From UBA9620 sp965220695 (GTDB taxonomy: Bacteria > Acidobacteriota > Vicinamibacteria > Vicinamibacterales > UBA8438), in contig OZ244838.1 of NCBI GenBank assembly GCA_965220695.1, forward strand, positions 5,270,001 through 5,334,000: 64,000 nucleotides of DNA. Reading direction: 5' to 3'. How positions within the stretch are numbered: position 1 is the stretch's first letter; every line of letters begins with the position of its first letter. Under the pieces are notes generated by a model that was given only the letters and a program-made list of their open reading frames with translations, made no database searches and was not told the DNA's origin. Shown here one piece after another: positions 26,743 through 35,557 of the stretch. Position numbers and translations under genes: made by a program.

Positions 26743-27697
26743 AGAGTCGCGCTCACGACGGTCATACCGCCGCGTCCGGACGACGCGCCTGCTGCTGGCC
26801 GTCGGTGTCGCGTTGCTAACGTCAACGGTCGCAGGCGCCCAGACCCGGTTCACCTATTCCCGGGGGCAGAGCGTCTCGCCGGCGTACGAAGGCTGGTGGC
26901 AGAACGAGGACGGCACGCATACGCTGTTCTTCGGCTACATGAACTCGAACTGGGAAGAAGAGTTCGATGTGCCGATCGGTCCGTTGAACAACATCGAGCC
27001 CGGCGGACCCGACCGGGGCCAGCCGACCCACTTTTTCCCCCGGCGCAACATGTTTCTGTTCACCGTCGAGATGCCGGCCGACTTCGGGGACCAGGAACTC
27101 ATCTGGACGCTGACGACGCACGGCGAAACCCGCCGCGTGTATGCCTCCCTGCGGTCCGACTATCTGCTCGACCGGCAGACCATCGCCACCGAGGTGGGCG
27201 GCAATTTCGGCGGGATACGTGACGAGTTCCGCATCAACGAGCCGCCGGCGTTGCGGCTGGCCGTCGACCAGCCCTACCGGGTGCGCGTCGGTGAACCGCT
27301 CACGCTGATTGCCTATGCGGAGGACGACGGTATTCCGCGCGGCCGGAACCGTCGCCGCGACCCGCGACCGGGCGAGCCGCATCCGGCCTACAACCCGCCG
27401 CGGCAGATCGTGCCGGGGAATCCGAACGGGCTGCGTCTGTCGTGGATCGTGTATCGGGGCGATGCCTCCAAGGCGGCCTTCGAGCCGGAACAGTTGAAGA
27501 CCTGGCAGGACACCCGCGTGTACTCCAACTCTCCCTGGTCGCCGCCCTACATCCTCCCCGACGTGCCCGAGGGCGGGCGCTACGAAACGCAGGTGACCTT
27601 CGATGCCCCGGGCGAGTACACGCTGCGCGCGGTCGCCGGCGACGGAGCGCTGTTCACCTACGAGAACCTCGTGGTCACCGTCTCTCCCAACGAGTGA
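26723..27697 (+). CDS. exported hypothetical protein with Ig/PKD-like C-terminus
   Basis: 324 residues from ATG 26723 (AGGATGG upstream); in-frame ATGs at 26699 and 26714 are alternatives. Arg-rich n-region then LLLAVGVALLTSTVAGAQ signal. The middle holds YEGWWQNEDGTHTLFFGYMN, FPRRNMFLFTVEMP and GETRRVYASL; the end (ETQVTFDAPGEYTLRAVAGD, ENLVVTVSP) looks like an Ig/PKD beta-sandwich. This family often accompanies the cytochrome/ascorbate-monooxygenase-like proteins, as here, where the genes overlap. Catalytic function unknown; a structural or partner role is inferred. Confidence 0.7.
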   Translation: MTAARSRESRSRRSYRRVRTTRLLLAVGVALLTSTVAGAQTRFTYSRGQSVSPAYEGWWQNEDGTHTLFFGYMNSNWEEEFDVPIGPLNNIEPGGPDRGQPTHFFPRRNMFLFTVEMPADFGDQELIWTLTTHGETRRVYASLRSDYLLDRQTIATEVGGNFGGIRDEFRINEPPALRLAVDQPYRVRVGEPLTLIAYAEDDGIPRGRNRRRDPRPGEPHPAYNPPRQIVPGNPNGLRLSWIVYRGDASKAAFEPEQLKTWQDTRVYSNSPWSPPYILPDVPEGGRYETQVTFDAPGEYTLRAVAGDGALFTYENLVVTVSPNE

Positions 27698-27952
27698 TCG
27701 GCCGTTGACGATGGCCTGGTTCCGGCGTCACGGACCGTGGGGGCCGTGGCGGCGGGCCGGCAGGCGCCGCGCTCGGCGTCGTGCTGACCGCTACCAACGT
27801 GCTGGCGCCCGCCGCGCTGGGCGACTCGACCACCAACGGCGCCGTTGACTTCGGCGCCGACTTCGCCGCAGCGCTGGCCGACCATATTTGACTCGGCCAT
27901 ATCGCCATTCAGCCCAGACCCCGCTGAAGGCATCGTGACCGAGACGTTGACC
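27698..27952. other. intergenic boundary between metabolic region and cas locus
   Basis: 255 bp without a convincing gene. An open frame from about 27718 to 27898 could encode GVVLTATNVLAPAALGDS and ends in a TGA, but it has no start codon and no recognisable family, so it may be the tail of a lost gene. A GTG at 27935 in frame with cas3 is an alternative cas3 start. Confidence 0.4.
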
Positions 27953-30526
27953 ATGGACGCATGGGGCAAATTCCGTGAGCCTGACGGCTTCCATCGCCTC
28001 GAACACCATTGTGCCGATGTTGCAGCGTGTTTCGAAGCGCTGCTTCTCGAACCGGTGCTGCGGGCTCGGTTCGAGCGGGCGTCAGGTGACACCGGCTTTT
28101 CAGGCACGACCGCTGCCCGGTTGACGGTTCTGGCGTTCTTGCACGACTTCGGCAAGCTGAATACCGGATTCCAGTTCAAGGTTCGTGACCGCAATGAGCT
28201 CCCCAACCCTGTTCCGCCGAGAACCGGTCATATCGGTGCTGCGCTGCTCGCTCCGCGTGAGATTCTTGAAACGCTTGGGCTGTTCGACATCTACCGGGCA
28301 TGGGGCGACGCCGTAGAGCCGTTATTGCTCGCTGCCCTGTCCCACCACGGTCGGCCGGCACGCAAGCCGACGCATTCGGGGAGTGGTCCGCCGGAGCTCT
28401 GGAAGCCGTTCGCTGGCTATGACCCACGCGCGACGGCTGCACTGCTTCGGGAGCGGAGCTTGGCGTGGTTCCCGGGTGCATTTGAGGAAGGTCCATCTTT
28501 ACCCGAGACGCCCGCCCTGGCGCATCTGTTTGCCGGAATCGTCGCGCTTGCCGATCAGATTGGGTCGGACGAGGAGGTCTTTGATTTCGAACCGGACGCC
28601 GATCCGATCTATATCGACCGGGCTCGACGCATCGCGAATGATGCGGTCAGGAGCAAGGGCTTCCGGCGGGCCAATTGGTCCGCCCGGACCGCCCCCGCCG
28701 ACATCCGAACCCTGTTCGATTACCAGGAGCCGCGGCCGTCGCAAAGCGCAGTGACTGCGGCACCGCTCGATCAGCCACTTTTGATCCTGGAGAGTGAAAC
28801 CGGGTCCGGGAAAACGGAGGCCGCGGTCCTGCGTTTCGCCGCGTTGTGGCGTGCAGGTCTCGTGGACGGACTGTACTTTGCGGTACCGACGCGGGCAGCG
28901 GCGAAGCAACTGCACGATCGGGTCCGCCGGGCGCTGAAGCGGCTCTTTCCGGCCAACGCACATGTCGAGACCGTGCTGGCCGTGCCAGGCTACCTCGTCG
29001 CGGGAGAGACCGGAGGGCAGCGCGTCGGGAGGTTCGAGGTGTTCTGGGAGGACCAGCCAGACGAGGCGACGCGTTTCGCGCGCTGGTCCGCGGAGAGCGC
29101 CCGGAAGTTTCTGAGCTCAACGGCGGCGGTTGGAACGGTCGATCAAGCGCTGCTCGGCGGACTGAAGGTGAAGTGGGCGCACTTCCGCGCTGCGTCGCTG
29201 GCGCGGAGTCTGTTGGTTGTGGACGAAGTGCATGCTAGTGACGCGTACATGACCGAACTTCTGCGCACGATACTCCGCGGGCACCTTGAACTCGGTGGAC
29301 ATGCGCTCTTGATGTCGGCCACCCTCGGCGCGGTAGCGCGTACGACGCTTGCAACCACAGAAGCACGGACATTGTCTTCAACACCGGCCGAAGCGGAAGC
29401 AGTCCCTTACCCGGCACTCACTCTCGCGGACGGCCGCGGCGCCCTGGAAACCCAATCGATCATCGGTACCGCGTCGACGAAACGGGTGTCGATGAACGTG
29501 GAGCCGATCCTGGGTGATCCGGTCGAAATCGCCGGCCGGGCGATTGATGCTGCGCGGAACGGGGCAAATGTCCTCGTTCTTCGCAACACGGTTACCAGCG
29601 CGCAGGACGTATTCAATGCCCTCCTCGATCAGGGTGGGGAAGCGCTGGCGTTGAGAGTTGAGCAGAATCCGACGCTGCATCACAGTCGCTTCGCCGCCGA
29701 GGATCGCGCGCTGCTTGACGCAGCCGTGGAGGTCGTTCTCGGCAAGAAGCGCTCATCGGGCGGCGTGGTGGTGATCGGAACTCAGACGCTCGAACAATCG
29801 CTCGATATCGATGCTGACTATCTGATTTCCGATATCTGCCCGGTCGACGTCCTTCTCCAACGAATCGGTCGCCTGCACCGGCACGAGAGATCGGATCGGG
29901 CACAACGATACAGAGAACCGAGTTGCCTGGTGCTCGTTCCAGAGGCCGGGCTGCAGAGCGGGCTGGGAGGCGGTCTTCTGCGTCACGGGCTCGGCGTGTC
30001 GCATCGTGGCGGCGTCTACCGCAACCTGCTCGGTATCCAGGCCACTCAGGGGCTTATCGCCGATCACTCCATCTGGACCATCCCTGACATGAACAGGACG
30101 CTGGTCGAGCGCGCAACCCATCCTCAACTATTGGTCGAACTCGCGCAGGCCCTCGGGGATCGCTGGCTCGACCACGAGAAGAAGGCGTTCGGTTTGCCGG
30201 CGGCGGAGGCGGGGCTCGCGCGGAGCCATGCACTCACGCGGAAAGAGAAGTTCGACGAAGGATTGACATTTCCCGATCTTGACGAGCACGTGCGCACCCG
30301 ACTCGGAGAGGACGGTCCGCGCATCGTGCTCGCCGATTCCGCACCAGGTCCGTTCGGGAAGCCGGTGAAGACCTTCAATCTGCCGGCGCACCTGTTCAGA
30401 GGGACACCGCCGACCAAGGAAGAGATAGGCGCCGCACGAGCCGCAACCGTTCGAGACGGGCTCATCTTGCACATCGGGCACCACAGGCTGACGTACGATC
30501 GAACGGGAATCCACCCGATGCTTTGA
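27953..30526 (+). CDS. cas3: CRISPR-associated helicase-nuclease Cas3 (type I-E)
   Basis: 857 residues from ATG 27953. HD nuclease first: MDAWGKFREPDGFHRLEHHC with His18/His19, then LHDFGKLN (His64-Asp65) and LSHHGRPA. The SF2 helicase has Walker A ETGSGKT (about 284-288), DEVHASDAYM (DExH, about 424-427), LLMSATLGA and late QTLEQSLDIDADYLISD plus QRIGRLHRH. Cas3 is recruited by Cascade to unwind and cut target DNA. The GKF opening and gene order fit type I-E. First gene of the operon; the cas8e reading frame follows directly. Confidence 0.95.
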   Translation: MDAWGKFREPDGFHRLEHHCADVAACFEALLLEPVLRARFERASGDTGFSGTTAARLTVLAFLHDFGKLNTGFQFKVRDRNELPNPVPPRTGHIGAALLAPREILETLGLFDIYRAWGDAVEPLLLAALSHHGRPARKPTHSGSGPPELWKPFAGYDPRATAALLRERSLAWFPGAFEEGPSLPETPALAHLFAGIVALADQIGSDEEVFDFEPDADPIYIDRARRIANDAVRSKGFRRANWSARTAPADIRTLFDYQEPRPSQSAVTAAPLDQPLLILESETGSGKTEAAVLRFAALWRAGLVDGLYFAVPTRAAAKQLHDRVRRALKRLFPANAHVETVLAVPGYLVAGETGGQRVGRFEVFWEDQPDEATRFARWSAESARKFLSSTAAVGTVDQALLGGLKVKWAHFRAASLARSLLVVDEVHASDAYMTELLRTILRGHLELGGHALLMSATLGAVARTTLATTEARTLSSTPAEAEAVPYPALTLADGRGALETQSIIGTASTKRVSMNVEPILGDPVEIAGRAIDAARNGANVLVLRNTVTSAQDVFNALLDQGGEALALRVEQNPTLHHSRFAAEDRALLDAAVEVVLGKKRSSGGVVVIGTQTLEQSLDIDADYLISDICPVDVLLQRIGRLHRHERSDRAQRYREPSCLVLVPEAGLQSGLGGGLLRHGLGVSHRGGVYRNLLGIQATQGLIADHSIWTIPDMNRTLVERATHPQLLVELAQALGDRWLDHEKKAFGLPAAEAGLARSHALTRKEKFDEGLTFPDLDEHVRTRLGEDGPRIVLADSAPGPFGKPVKTFNLPAHLFRGTPPTKEEIGAARAATVRDGLILHIGHHRLTYDRTGIHPML

Positions 30527-30552
30527 TACTGGTCCATGCCGATGGCGGCACT

Positions 30553-32133
30553 ATGCACAATCTGCTCAAAGATCATTTGATCCGTGTTCGCTTGACCGAC
30601 GGCACGACGAGAGCGATGTCGTTGCCTGAAGTGTACGGCTGGATGTCGTCGGACGCCGTCGCGGCTTTTCCCGCGCTGCGGCCCCATCAACGTCACGCCT
30701 GGCATGCCTTTCTGGCCCAGCTCGGAGCGGTCGCGTTGCAGCGGGCGGGCCAAGATTCCCCGCCTCGGACCGTAGCGGACTGGTGTGCACTGCTGCGGGG
30801 CCTGACGCCGGAGTTCCGTGATGACGAGCCGTGGCGTCTGACTGTCGAGGACCCGGCGCGACCTGCCTTCATGCAGTCCCCGGCACCGAACGGTCTCGAC
30901 GACTATCGCGGCAGAGCAGTGACGCCCGACGACCTCGACATTCTGGTCACCGCGAAGAATCACGACGTCAAGCAGACGGTCGCGACTGAAAGCGCGCTCG
31001 ACGACTGGATCTTCGCACTGATTGACCTCCAGACCATGGCCGGCTTTCTCGGCGCCGGCAATTACGGCATCGCCCGCATGAACGGCGGGTTCTCTGCGCG
31101 GCCCTGCCTGGGGCTTGCTCCGGCCGACGGCGGGCTGGGCGCGCATCTCTTTCACGATATGCACCGGATGCTCGTCGGGCGAGCCGCACTGCTGGAGGCC
31201 TACCCGGACTACTTCCATCCCGACCGCGGACTGGCGCTGGTCTGGCTGGAGCCCTGGGACGGGTTGCTCTCGCTCGATCTGCGTCACCTGGACCCGTATT
31301 TCATCGAAATCAGCCGCCGGCTGCGGCTTCGGGTGGAAGGCAGTGCGACCGTTGCCTCGACGGCTTCGTCAAAGGCGGCACGCATCGCGGCGAAGGAAGC
31401 GCACGGTGATCTGGGCGATTTCTGGACCCCGGTCAACCAGGAGGGCAAGGCGCTCTCCCTCTCCAGTGTCGGTTTCCGCTACGACCGCCTTGCCAAGCTG
31501 ATTCTCGACGAGACCGAATTCCGGCATCCTCCGTCGATGCGCGTAGACACGACGCATTCGGAACGCTGGCGGGTAATTGCGCGCGGGGTCGCCGGCGGTC
31601 AAGGCAAGACCGACGGATACCACGAGCGCCGCGACATCGCTTTCGACCACGTAACCGTTTCGGCTCTGTTGAGACCGCAGAAACGCGACGCGTTGGCGCG
31701 GATTGCAGAGGCGCAAATCGAGGAGATCCGTGAAGTGGAAAAGGCGTTGCGGTTTGGTATCGCCGTGGCGGCGAGCGGTGGCAAGGACGCTAGCGATCTG
31801 ACCAAGGCGGACCGAGCCCACGCGAATCCCTATGCGCGCCGTCTGGACGCCGTGGCGGACGCGAAGTTTTTCTCCGCGCTCGAAGACCGGTTCCTGGCTG
31901 CGACTGAGACGGCCATCGCTGACAGCCGCGCCAAGTTCGCGCGAGTCTTGATCGCTGCCGCTGAGGCGCTCCTGAACCAGGCCGTCGAAACCGTTCCCTG
32001 CCAGGCGATCCGGCGCCATCGGGCGCGAGCGCGAGCGAGCAGTGCCTTTCGGGGACGGCTTCGCCGAACGCAGAGCGTGTTCAGTGATCAACCAGAGATC
32101 TTTGGTACAGGGGAGGCGGATAATGCCGCATGA
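30553..32133 (+). CDS. cas8e: Cascade large subunit Cas8e (Cse1/CasA)
   Basis: 526 residues from ATG 30553 (a longer TTG start at 30523 overlaps the cas3 stop). Cas8e recognises the PAM and recruits Cas3. Recognisable features: MHNLLKDHLIRVRLTDG, LPEVYGWMSSD, RPHQRHAWHAFLAQLGA, PDDLDILVTAKNHDVKQ and GFLGAGNYGIARMNGGFSAR, the last two typical of Cse1. It overlaps the cas11 gene by 11 nt. No frameshift or missing block seen. Confidence 0.93.
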   Translation: MHNLLKDHLIRVRLTDGTTRAMSLPEVYGWMSSDAVAAFPALRPHQRHAWHAFLAQLGAVALQRAGQDSPPRTVADWCALLRGLTPEFRDDEPWRLTVEDPARPAFMQSPAPNGLDDYRGRAVTPDDLDILVTAKNHDVKQTVATESALDDWIFALIDLQTMAGFLGAGNYGIARMNGGFSARPCLGLAPADGGLGAHLFHDMHRMLVGRAALLEAYPDYFHPDRGLALVWLEPWDGLLSLDLRHLDPYFIEISRRLRLRVEGSATVASTASSKAARIAAKEAHGDLGDFWTPVNQEGKALSLSSVGFRYDRLAKLILDETEFRHPPSMRVDTTHSERWRVIARGVAGGQGKTDGYHERRDIAFDHVTVSALLRPQKRDALARIAEAQIEEIREVEKALRFGIAVAASGGKDASDLTKADRAHANPYARRLDAVADAKFFSALEDRFLAATETAIADSRAKFARVLIAAAEALLNQAVETVPCQAIRRHRARARASSAFRGRLRRTQSVFSDQPEIFGTGEADNAA

Positions 32134-32656
32134 GGATTTGAGTGAAGTCGTTCCGAAGCTCGCGTCTGCGATCGCGCGTCTCGATCCGGGACCGGCGGCG
32201 GCGCTCCGATTTGGACCGCTCGCCGGTGCCGGTGCGGCTGCTTTTTGGAAGCTGATCGCCGAGCACGTTCCGAACGCCGCCGAGAGCAACCTCGTCGGCT
32301 GGGCTGCGGTGCTTCAAGCAATCGCGATCCTGACGCCGAAGGGGCGAGATCCACAAAAGCAATCGGCACATGATCGGCAACTGCCTATGGGCAGCGCGCT
32401 CTACAAGGCACGCTTGTCCGAGTTGCGTTTGGCCAGCCTGCTGGCGGCGACTTCCGATCGGCGTCGTGAACGCGTGATCCGCGCGTGCCGCCGAATTGCG
32501 GCCAGCGAACAGAACCGCTTCGATCTCGTGACACTCGCGAAATTCATCCTGTTCGGCGACGATAGAACGGACCGCCGGATCGCTAGTAATTTTTACCGCG
32601 CTGACGCCGATGCCCGGCGCGAGTCGCAGAACAAGGAGACATCCCCTGATGCCTGA
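32123..32656 (+). CDS. cas11e: Cascade small subunit Cas11e (Cse2/CasB)
   Basis: 177 residues from ATG 32123 (GGGGAGG 6 nt upstream), nested over the end of cas8e. Helical, basic protein: RLDPGPAAALRFGPLAGAGA, AAFWKLIAEH, and the C-terminal ASEQNRFDLVTLAKFILFGD. Two copies normally line the Cascade belly and stabilise the crRNA-DNA hybrid. Overlaps cas7e by 8 nt. Confidence 0.9.
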   Translation: MPHEDLSEVVPKLASAIARLDPGPAAALRFGPLAGAGAAAFWKLIAEHVPNAAESNLVGWAAVLQAIAILTPKGRDPQKQSAHDRQLPMGSALYKARLSELRLASLLAATSDRRRERVIRACRRIAASEQNRFDLVTLAKFILFGDDRTDRRIASNFYRADADARRESQNKETSPDA

Positions 32657-33782
32657 CGTCCGCTTTCTCCAGATTCACAGCCTGCACGGCTACTCTGCCG
32701 CGCTCCTGAACCGCGACGACTCCGGTCTCGCCAAACGGATCACCTATGGCGGCCGCGTCCGGACGCGCGTGTCTTCGCAGTGTCTCAAACGTCACTGGCG
32801 CATGGCTGACGATGTCCATGCGTTGCAGCGAATCGATGGCGCGACCGACTCAGTCCGCTCCCGGGAAACGGTCACCCGCCGGGTGATCAGGCCGTTGGAA
32901 GATGCCGGCCATGATCCCGAGGCAATCAAGGCAATTGGAAATGCGTTCCAGACCGCCGTATACGGCGAGAAAGGCGACAACGTGTCGAATCGCCAACCGC
33001 TGCTGCTCGGCGAGCCGGAGATCTCCTATCTCGCCGATGAAGCCCGCAAGATCGCGGACGACCACGGGGGTGACCCCAAAGCGTCTGAGGCCGCGGCAAA
33101 GGAGTGGGCGAAGAAATCGAAGGCAAACATGAAGGCTTTGCGGCAAAACTGCGCGCTGCCGGGTGGAATCGTCGCCGCCCTGTTCGGCCGCATGGTGACA
33201 TCCGATGTCGAGGCCAACATCGATGCAGCGGTCCACGTCGCCCACGCTTTTACCGTGCACGAGGAAGAGAGCGAAAGCGACTACTTCACCGTCGTCGACG
33301 ACCTGCAGCGTATCGAGGACGACGCCGGAGCGGACCACATTGGTGAGACCGAGCTGACCTCCGGTCTCTTCTATGGCTACGTCGTGCTCGATCGAGGCAT
33401 GCTGCTCGACAATCTCGGCGGCGACGCCGAGATGGCGGGAGCGGTCGCGGAGCGGCTGGTCCATTTGATCGCCACCGTCTCACCGGGAGCGAAGTTGGGT
33501 CCCACCGCCCCCTACGGCTATGCGAACTGGCTGCTGGTCGAGGCAGGCAACCGGCAGCCGCGCAGTCTGGCGGAGGCGTTCCGCGGACACTGCCCGCCCG
33601 ACACCAGGAAGGCAGAGGAGGCGGCGCGTCAACATCTCGAGAAGCTCGACACAGTCTACGAAACGCGTGAGGCGCGGCGGCTGATGAGCCTCAACGACGA
33701 GTCCATGCCGGGGGCAGACCGACTCTCACTCGCCAAGCTTGCCGGATGGTCCAACACTGCGATACGAACGGGTGTTGCCTGA
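32649..33782 (+). CDS. cas7e: Cascade backbone Cas7e (Cse4/CasC)
   Basis: 377 residues from ATG 32649, with AAGGAG about 9 nt upstream. RAMP-fold backbone subunit: FLQIHSLHGYSAALLNRDDS, KRITYGGRVRTRVSSQCLKR (the RNA-binding SSQ motif), DVEANIDAAVHVAHAFTVHE, SGLFYGYVVLDRGML and PYGYANWLLVEAG. Six copies coat the crRNA. Its stop overlaps the cas5e start by one base (TGATG). Confidence 0.94.
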   Translation: MPDVRFLQIHSLHGYSAALLNRDDSGLAKRITYGGRVRTRVSSQCLKRHWRMADDVHALQRIDGATDSVRSRETVTRRVIRPLEDAGHDPEAIKAIGNAFQTAVYGEKGDNVSNRQPLLLGEPEISYLADEARKIADDHGGDPKASEAAAKEWAKKSKANMKALRQNCALPGGIVAALFGRMVTSDVEANIDAAVHVAHAFTVHEEESESDYFTVVDDLQRIEDDAGADHIGETELTSGLFYGYVVLDRGMLLDNLGGDAEMAGAVAERLVHLIATVSPGAKLGPTAPYGYANWLLVEAGNRQPRSLAEAFRGHCPPDTRKAEEAARQHLEKLDTVYETREARRLMSLNDESMPGADRLSLAKLAGWSNTAIRTGVA

Positions 33783-34495
33783 TGCGGTGGATGCATCTGC
33801 GGCTCCGCGCACCGCTAGCGGCCTTTGGCGGCGAAACGATCGACGCACGCGGCGTGATTCGGGACTTTCCGGCGCAATCCATGCTGACGGGGCTGCTCGC
33901 CAACGCACTTGGTTGGACTCGGGCGATGCGCGCAGAGCACCAGTCGCTGCAGGAACGGATTGTGTTCGGGGTCTTGTGGGAACACGAGGTGGGGCTGGGC
34001 CGGATGATGGACTATCAGACGGCGCAGCTCGGCAAGAATGATCGCGCCTGGACCACACGGGGGGTCCCAGGTGGACGCGCCGGCGGAGCAGCGACCTATG
34101 CGGGGGCGCATCAGCGCTGGCGCGAGTATCACGCAGACCTGCGCGTGGCTGTCGTGCTGCGACTTGAGCCCGCCGACGATTCGCCGACCCTGGATGATCT
34201 GGCGGCGGCGCTCGACCGGCCCGCGAGACCGCTGTTCATCGGACGCAAATCGTGCTTGCCGTCCGCACCGATCTTCGACGGCTGGGTGAACGAAGCTAAT
34301 GACGCCCGCGCCGCGCTGAGAGCCGTTGCACCCGCAGGTACAACGAATCTGCCCGCGTTCTGGCCCGAATCCGAGGGTGCCAATGGCGCCGATCGGACGA
34401 CCGACATGACGGATGAACGCAACTGGCGGAGTGGGCTCCACGGCGGCGCGCGGCGCCTCTGCGAAGGTACGATCACAGCGTCGAAGGATGAATAA
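33782..34495 (+). CDS. cas5e: Cascade Cas5e (CasD), crRNA 5'-handle binding
   Basis: 237 residues from ATG 33782. MRWMHLRLRAPLAAFGGETI and DFPAQSMLTGLLANALGW are standard for Cas5e, as is PLFIGRKSCLPSAPIF in the C-terminal half. It binds the crRNA 5' handle and caps the Cas7 backbone. One-base overlaps on both sides show tight translational coupling. Confidence 0.93.
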   Translation: MRWMHLRLRAPLAAFGGETIDARGVIRDFPAQSMLTGLLANALGWTRAMRAEHQSLQERIVFGVLWEHEVGLGRMMDYQTAQLGKNDRAWTTRGVPGGRAGGAATYAGAHQRWREYHADLRVAVVLRLEPADDSPTLDDLAAALDRPARPLFIGRKSCLPSAPIFDGWVNEANDARAALRAVAPAGTTNLPAFWPESEGANGADRTTDMTDERNWRSGLHGGARRLCEGTITASKDE

Positions 34496-35280
34496 TGACG
34501 ACCCATCTGGTCCACGCGTCGTTCAGCATGCGGGCGTTCAACCGTTGGGCCGGTGAACGCGGGCTCATCAGGCGTGGGTCGTTTGACGAAGGCTATGCTC
34601 TCCACGTCCTGCTGTCCGCCATGTTCGGCAAGGCCGTTCTGCAGCCCTTCCGCTTGTTCGCGTCCGAGCGTCGATCGCGCGCCTCGCTCTACGCCTATGC
34701 ACACGTGGATGGGGATGCGCTGCGGGATACAGCGGAGGCCGCGGCCCCGCCCGACTGCATCGACGTAATTGACTATCAGAAGATGCGATCGAAGCGGATG
34801 CCGTCGGTCTTTGAGCCCGGCCGGCGTCTCGGCTTCGATCTCCGGCTCCGGCCCGTCCGGCGGTTGAACCAGGATTTGACGGACCCGCAACCCGGCAGGG
34901 TGCTCACGAAAGGCGCGGAGGTGGACGCGTTCCGGCTTGAGGCTATCCGGCGGTTCCCGTCGGGATGGACCGATGCCGATGCAGCGGCCACGAAGAACGG
35001 CGTGACCCGACAGTCCGTGTACGCTGAATGGCTCACCGAACGATTCGGCGACGCAGCCGGCGTTGAGCAGTGCGACCTGGTCGCGTTCCGGCGGAGTCGC
35101 GCGATTCGCGGCAGGGGTCGAGGACCGGAGGGGCCGGACGTGACCCTGCAAGGAACGCTAACCGTCTCGAATCCAACGGATTTCTCGCACATCCTACGGA
35201 ACGGTCTTGGGCGTCACCGTGCCTACGGTTACGGCATGCTGCTTCTGCGCCCGACGAACCGTCCGGCGCCGGAGCTCTAA
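34495..35280 (+). CDS. cas6e: crRNA-processing endoribonuclease Cas6e (CasE)
   Basis: 261 residues, starting one base inside the cas5e stop (TAATG). N-terminal ferredoxin-like LVHASFSMRAFNRWAGER, ALHVLLSAMFG, then FDLRLRPVRRL, and the C-terminal glycine-rich RNA-binding segment LGRHRAYGYGMLLLRP. It cleaves the repeat hairpin and stays on the 3' end of crRNA; the CRISPR repeats here do form a GC stem (CCCCGCG/CGCGGGG). The cas1 gene begins at the next base after its stop. Confidence 0.94.
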   Translation: MTTHLVHASFSMRAFNRWAGERGLIRRGSFDEGYALHVLLSAMFGKAVLQPFRLFASERRSRASLYAYAHVDGDALRDTAEAAAPPDCIDVIDYQKMRSKRMPSVFEPGRRLGFDLRLRPVRRLNQDLTDPQPGRVLTKGAEVDAFRLEAIRRFPSGWTDADAAATKNGVTRQSVYAEWLTERFGDAAGVEQCDLVAFRRSRAIRGRGRGPEGPDVTLQGTLTVSNPTDFSHILRNGLGRHRAYGYGMLLLRPTNRPAPEL

Positions 35281-35545
35281 ATGCTCAAGGGTCGTCTCGG
35301 TCTCGAAACTGCCCGGATCCCGCACGCGGATCGGGCCGGGCTTCTTTGGCTCTCGCGTGGCGCGCTGACCGCACGCGACGGCACTCTCTCCTTTGAACGC
35401 GGCCCTCAGTTGACGGACAACGATCCCCTGGAGGCGGGTCACTACGCCATTCCGTTTCAGGGCGTCTCGATGATCTTGCTCGGTCCCGGATCGACCGTCA
35501 GCCACGACGCGCTACGTCTACTGGCGCGACACGGTACTGCGTTAG
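35281..35545 (+). pseudogene. cas1: cas1e, 5' part (interrupted)
   Basis: First 88 codons of type I-E Cas1: MLKGRLGLETARIPHADRAG, LLWLSRGALTARDGTLSFER, GVSMILLGPGSTVSHDALRL and LARHGTALA, where the frame runs into an IS terminal repeat at 35546. Without the insertion the text would read TALAAVGEDG, continuing exactly at 38501 in the same codon phase. Cas1 is the integrase that adds new spacers; this half lacks all catalytic residues. Confidence 0.92.
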
Positions 35546-35557
35546 CCCAAGTTTACC
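35546..35557 (+). repeat. left terminal inverted repeat of the IS1634-family element
   Basis: CCCAAGTTTACC, exact inverse of 38485-38496. Its last six bases (TTTACC) also serve as the predicted IBS1 of the adjoining intron. Confidence 0.85.

Noticed and set aside
23623..26853. 1076-codon minus-strand open frame opposite the quinoprotein and cytochrome genes
   Set aside because: Shadow of high-GC genes: Arg/His/Pro/Gly-rich, no family motifs, and both plus-strand genes are certain.
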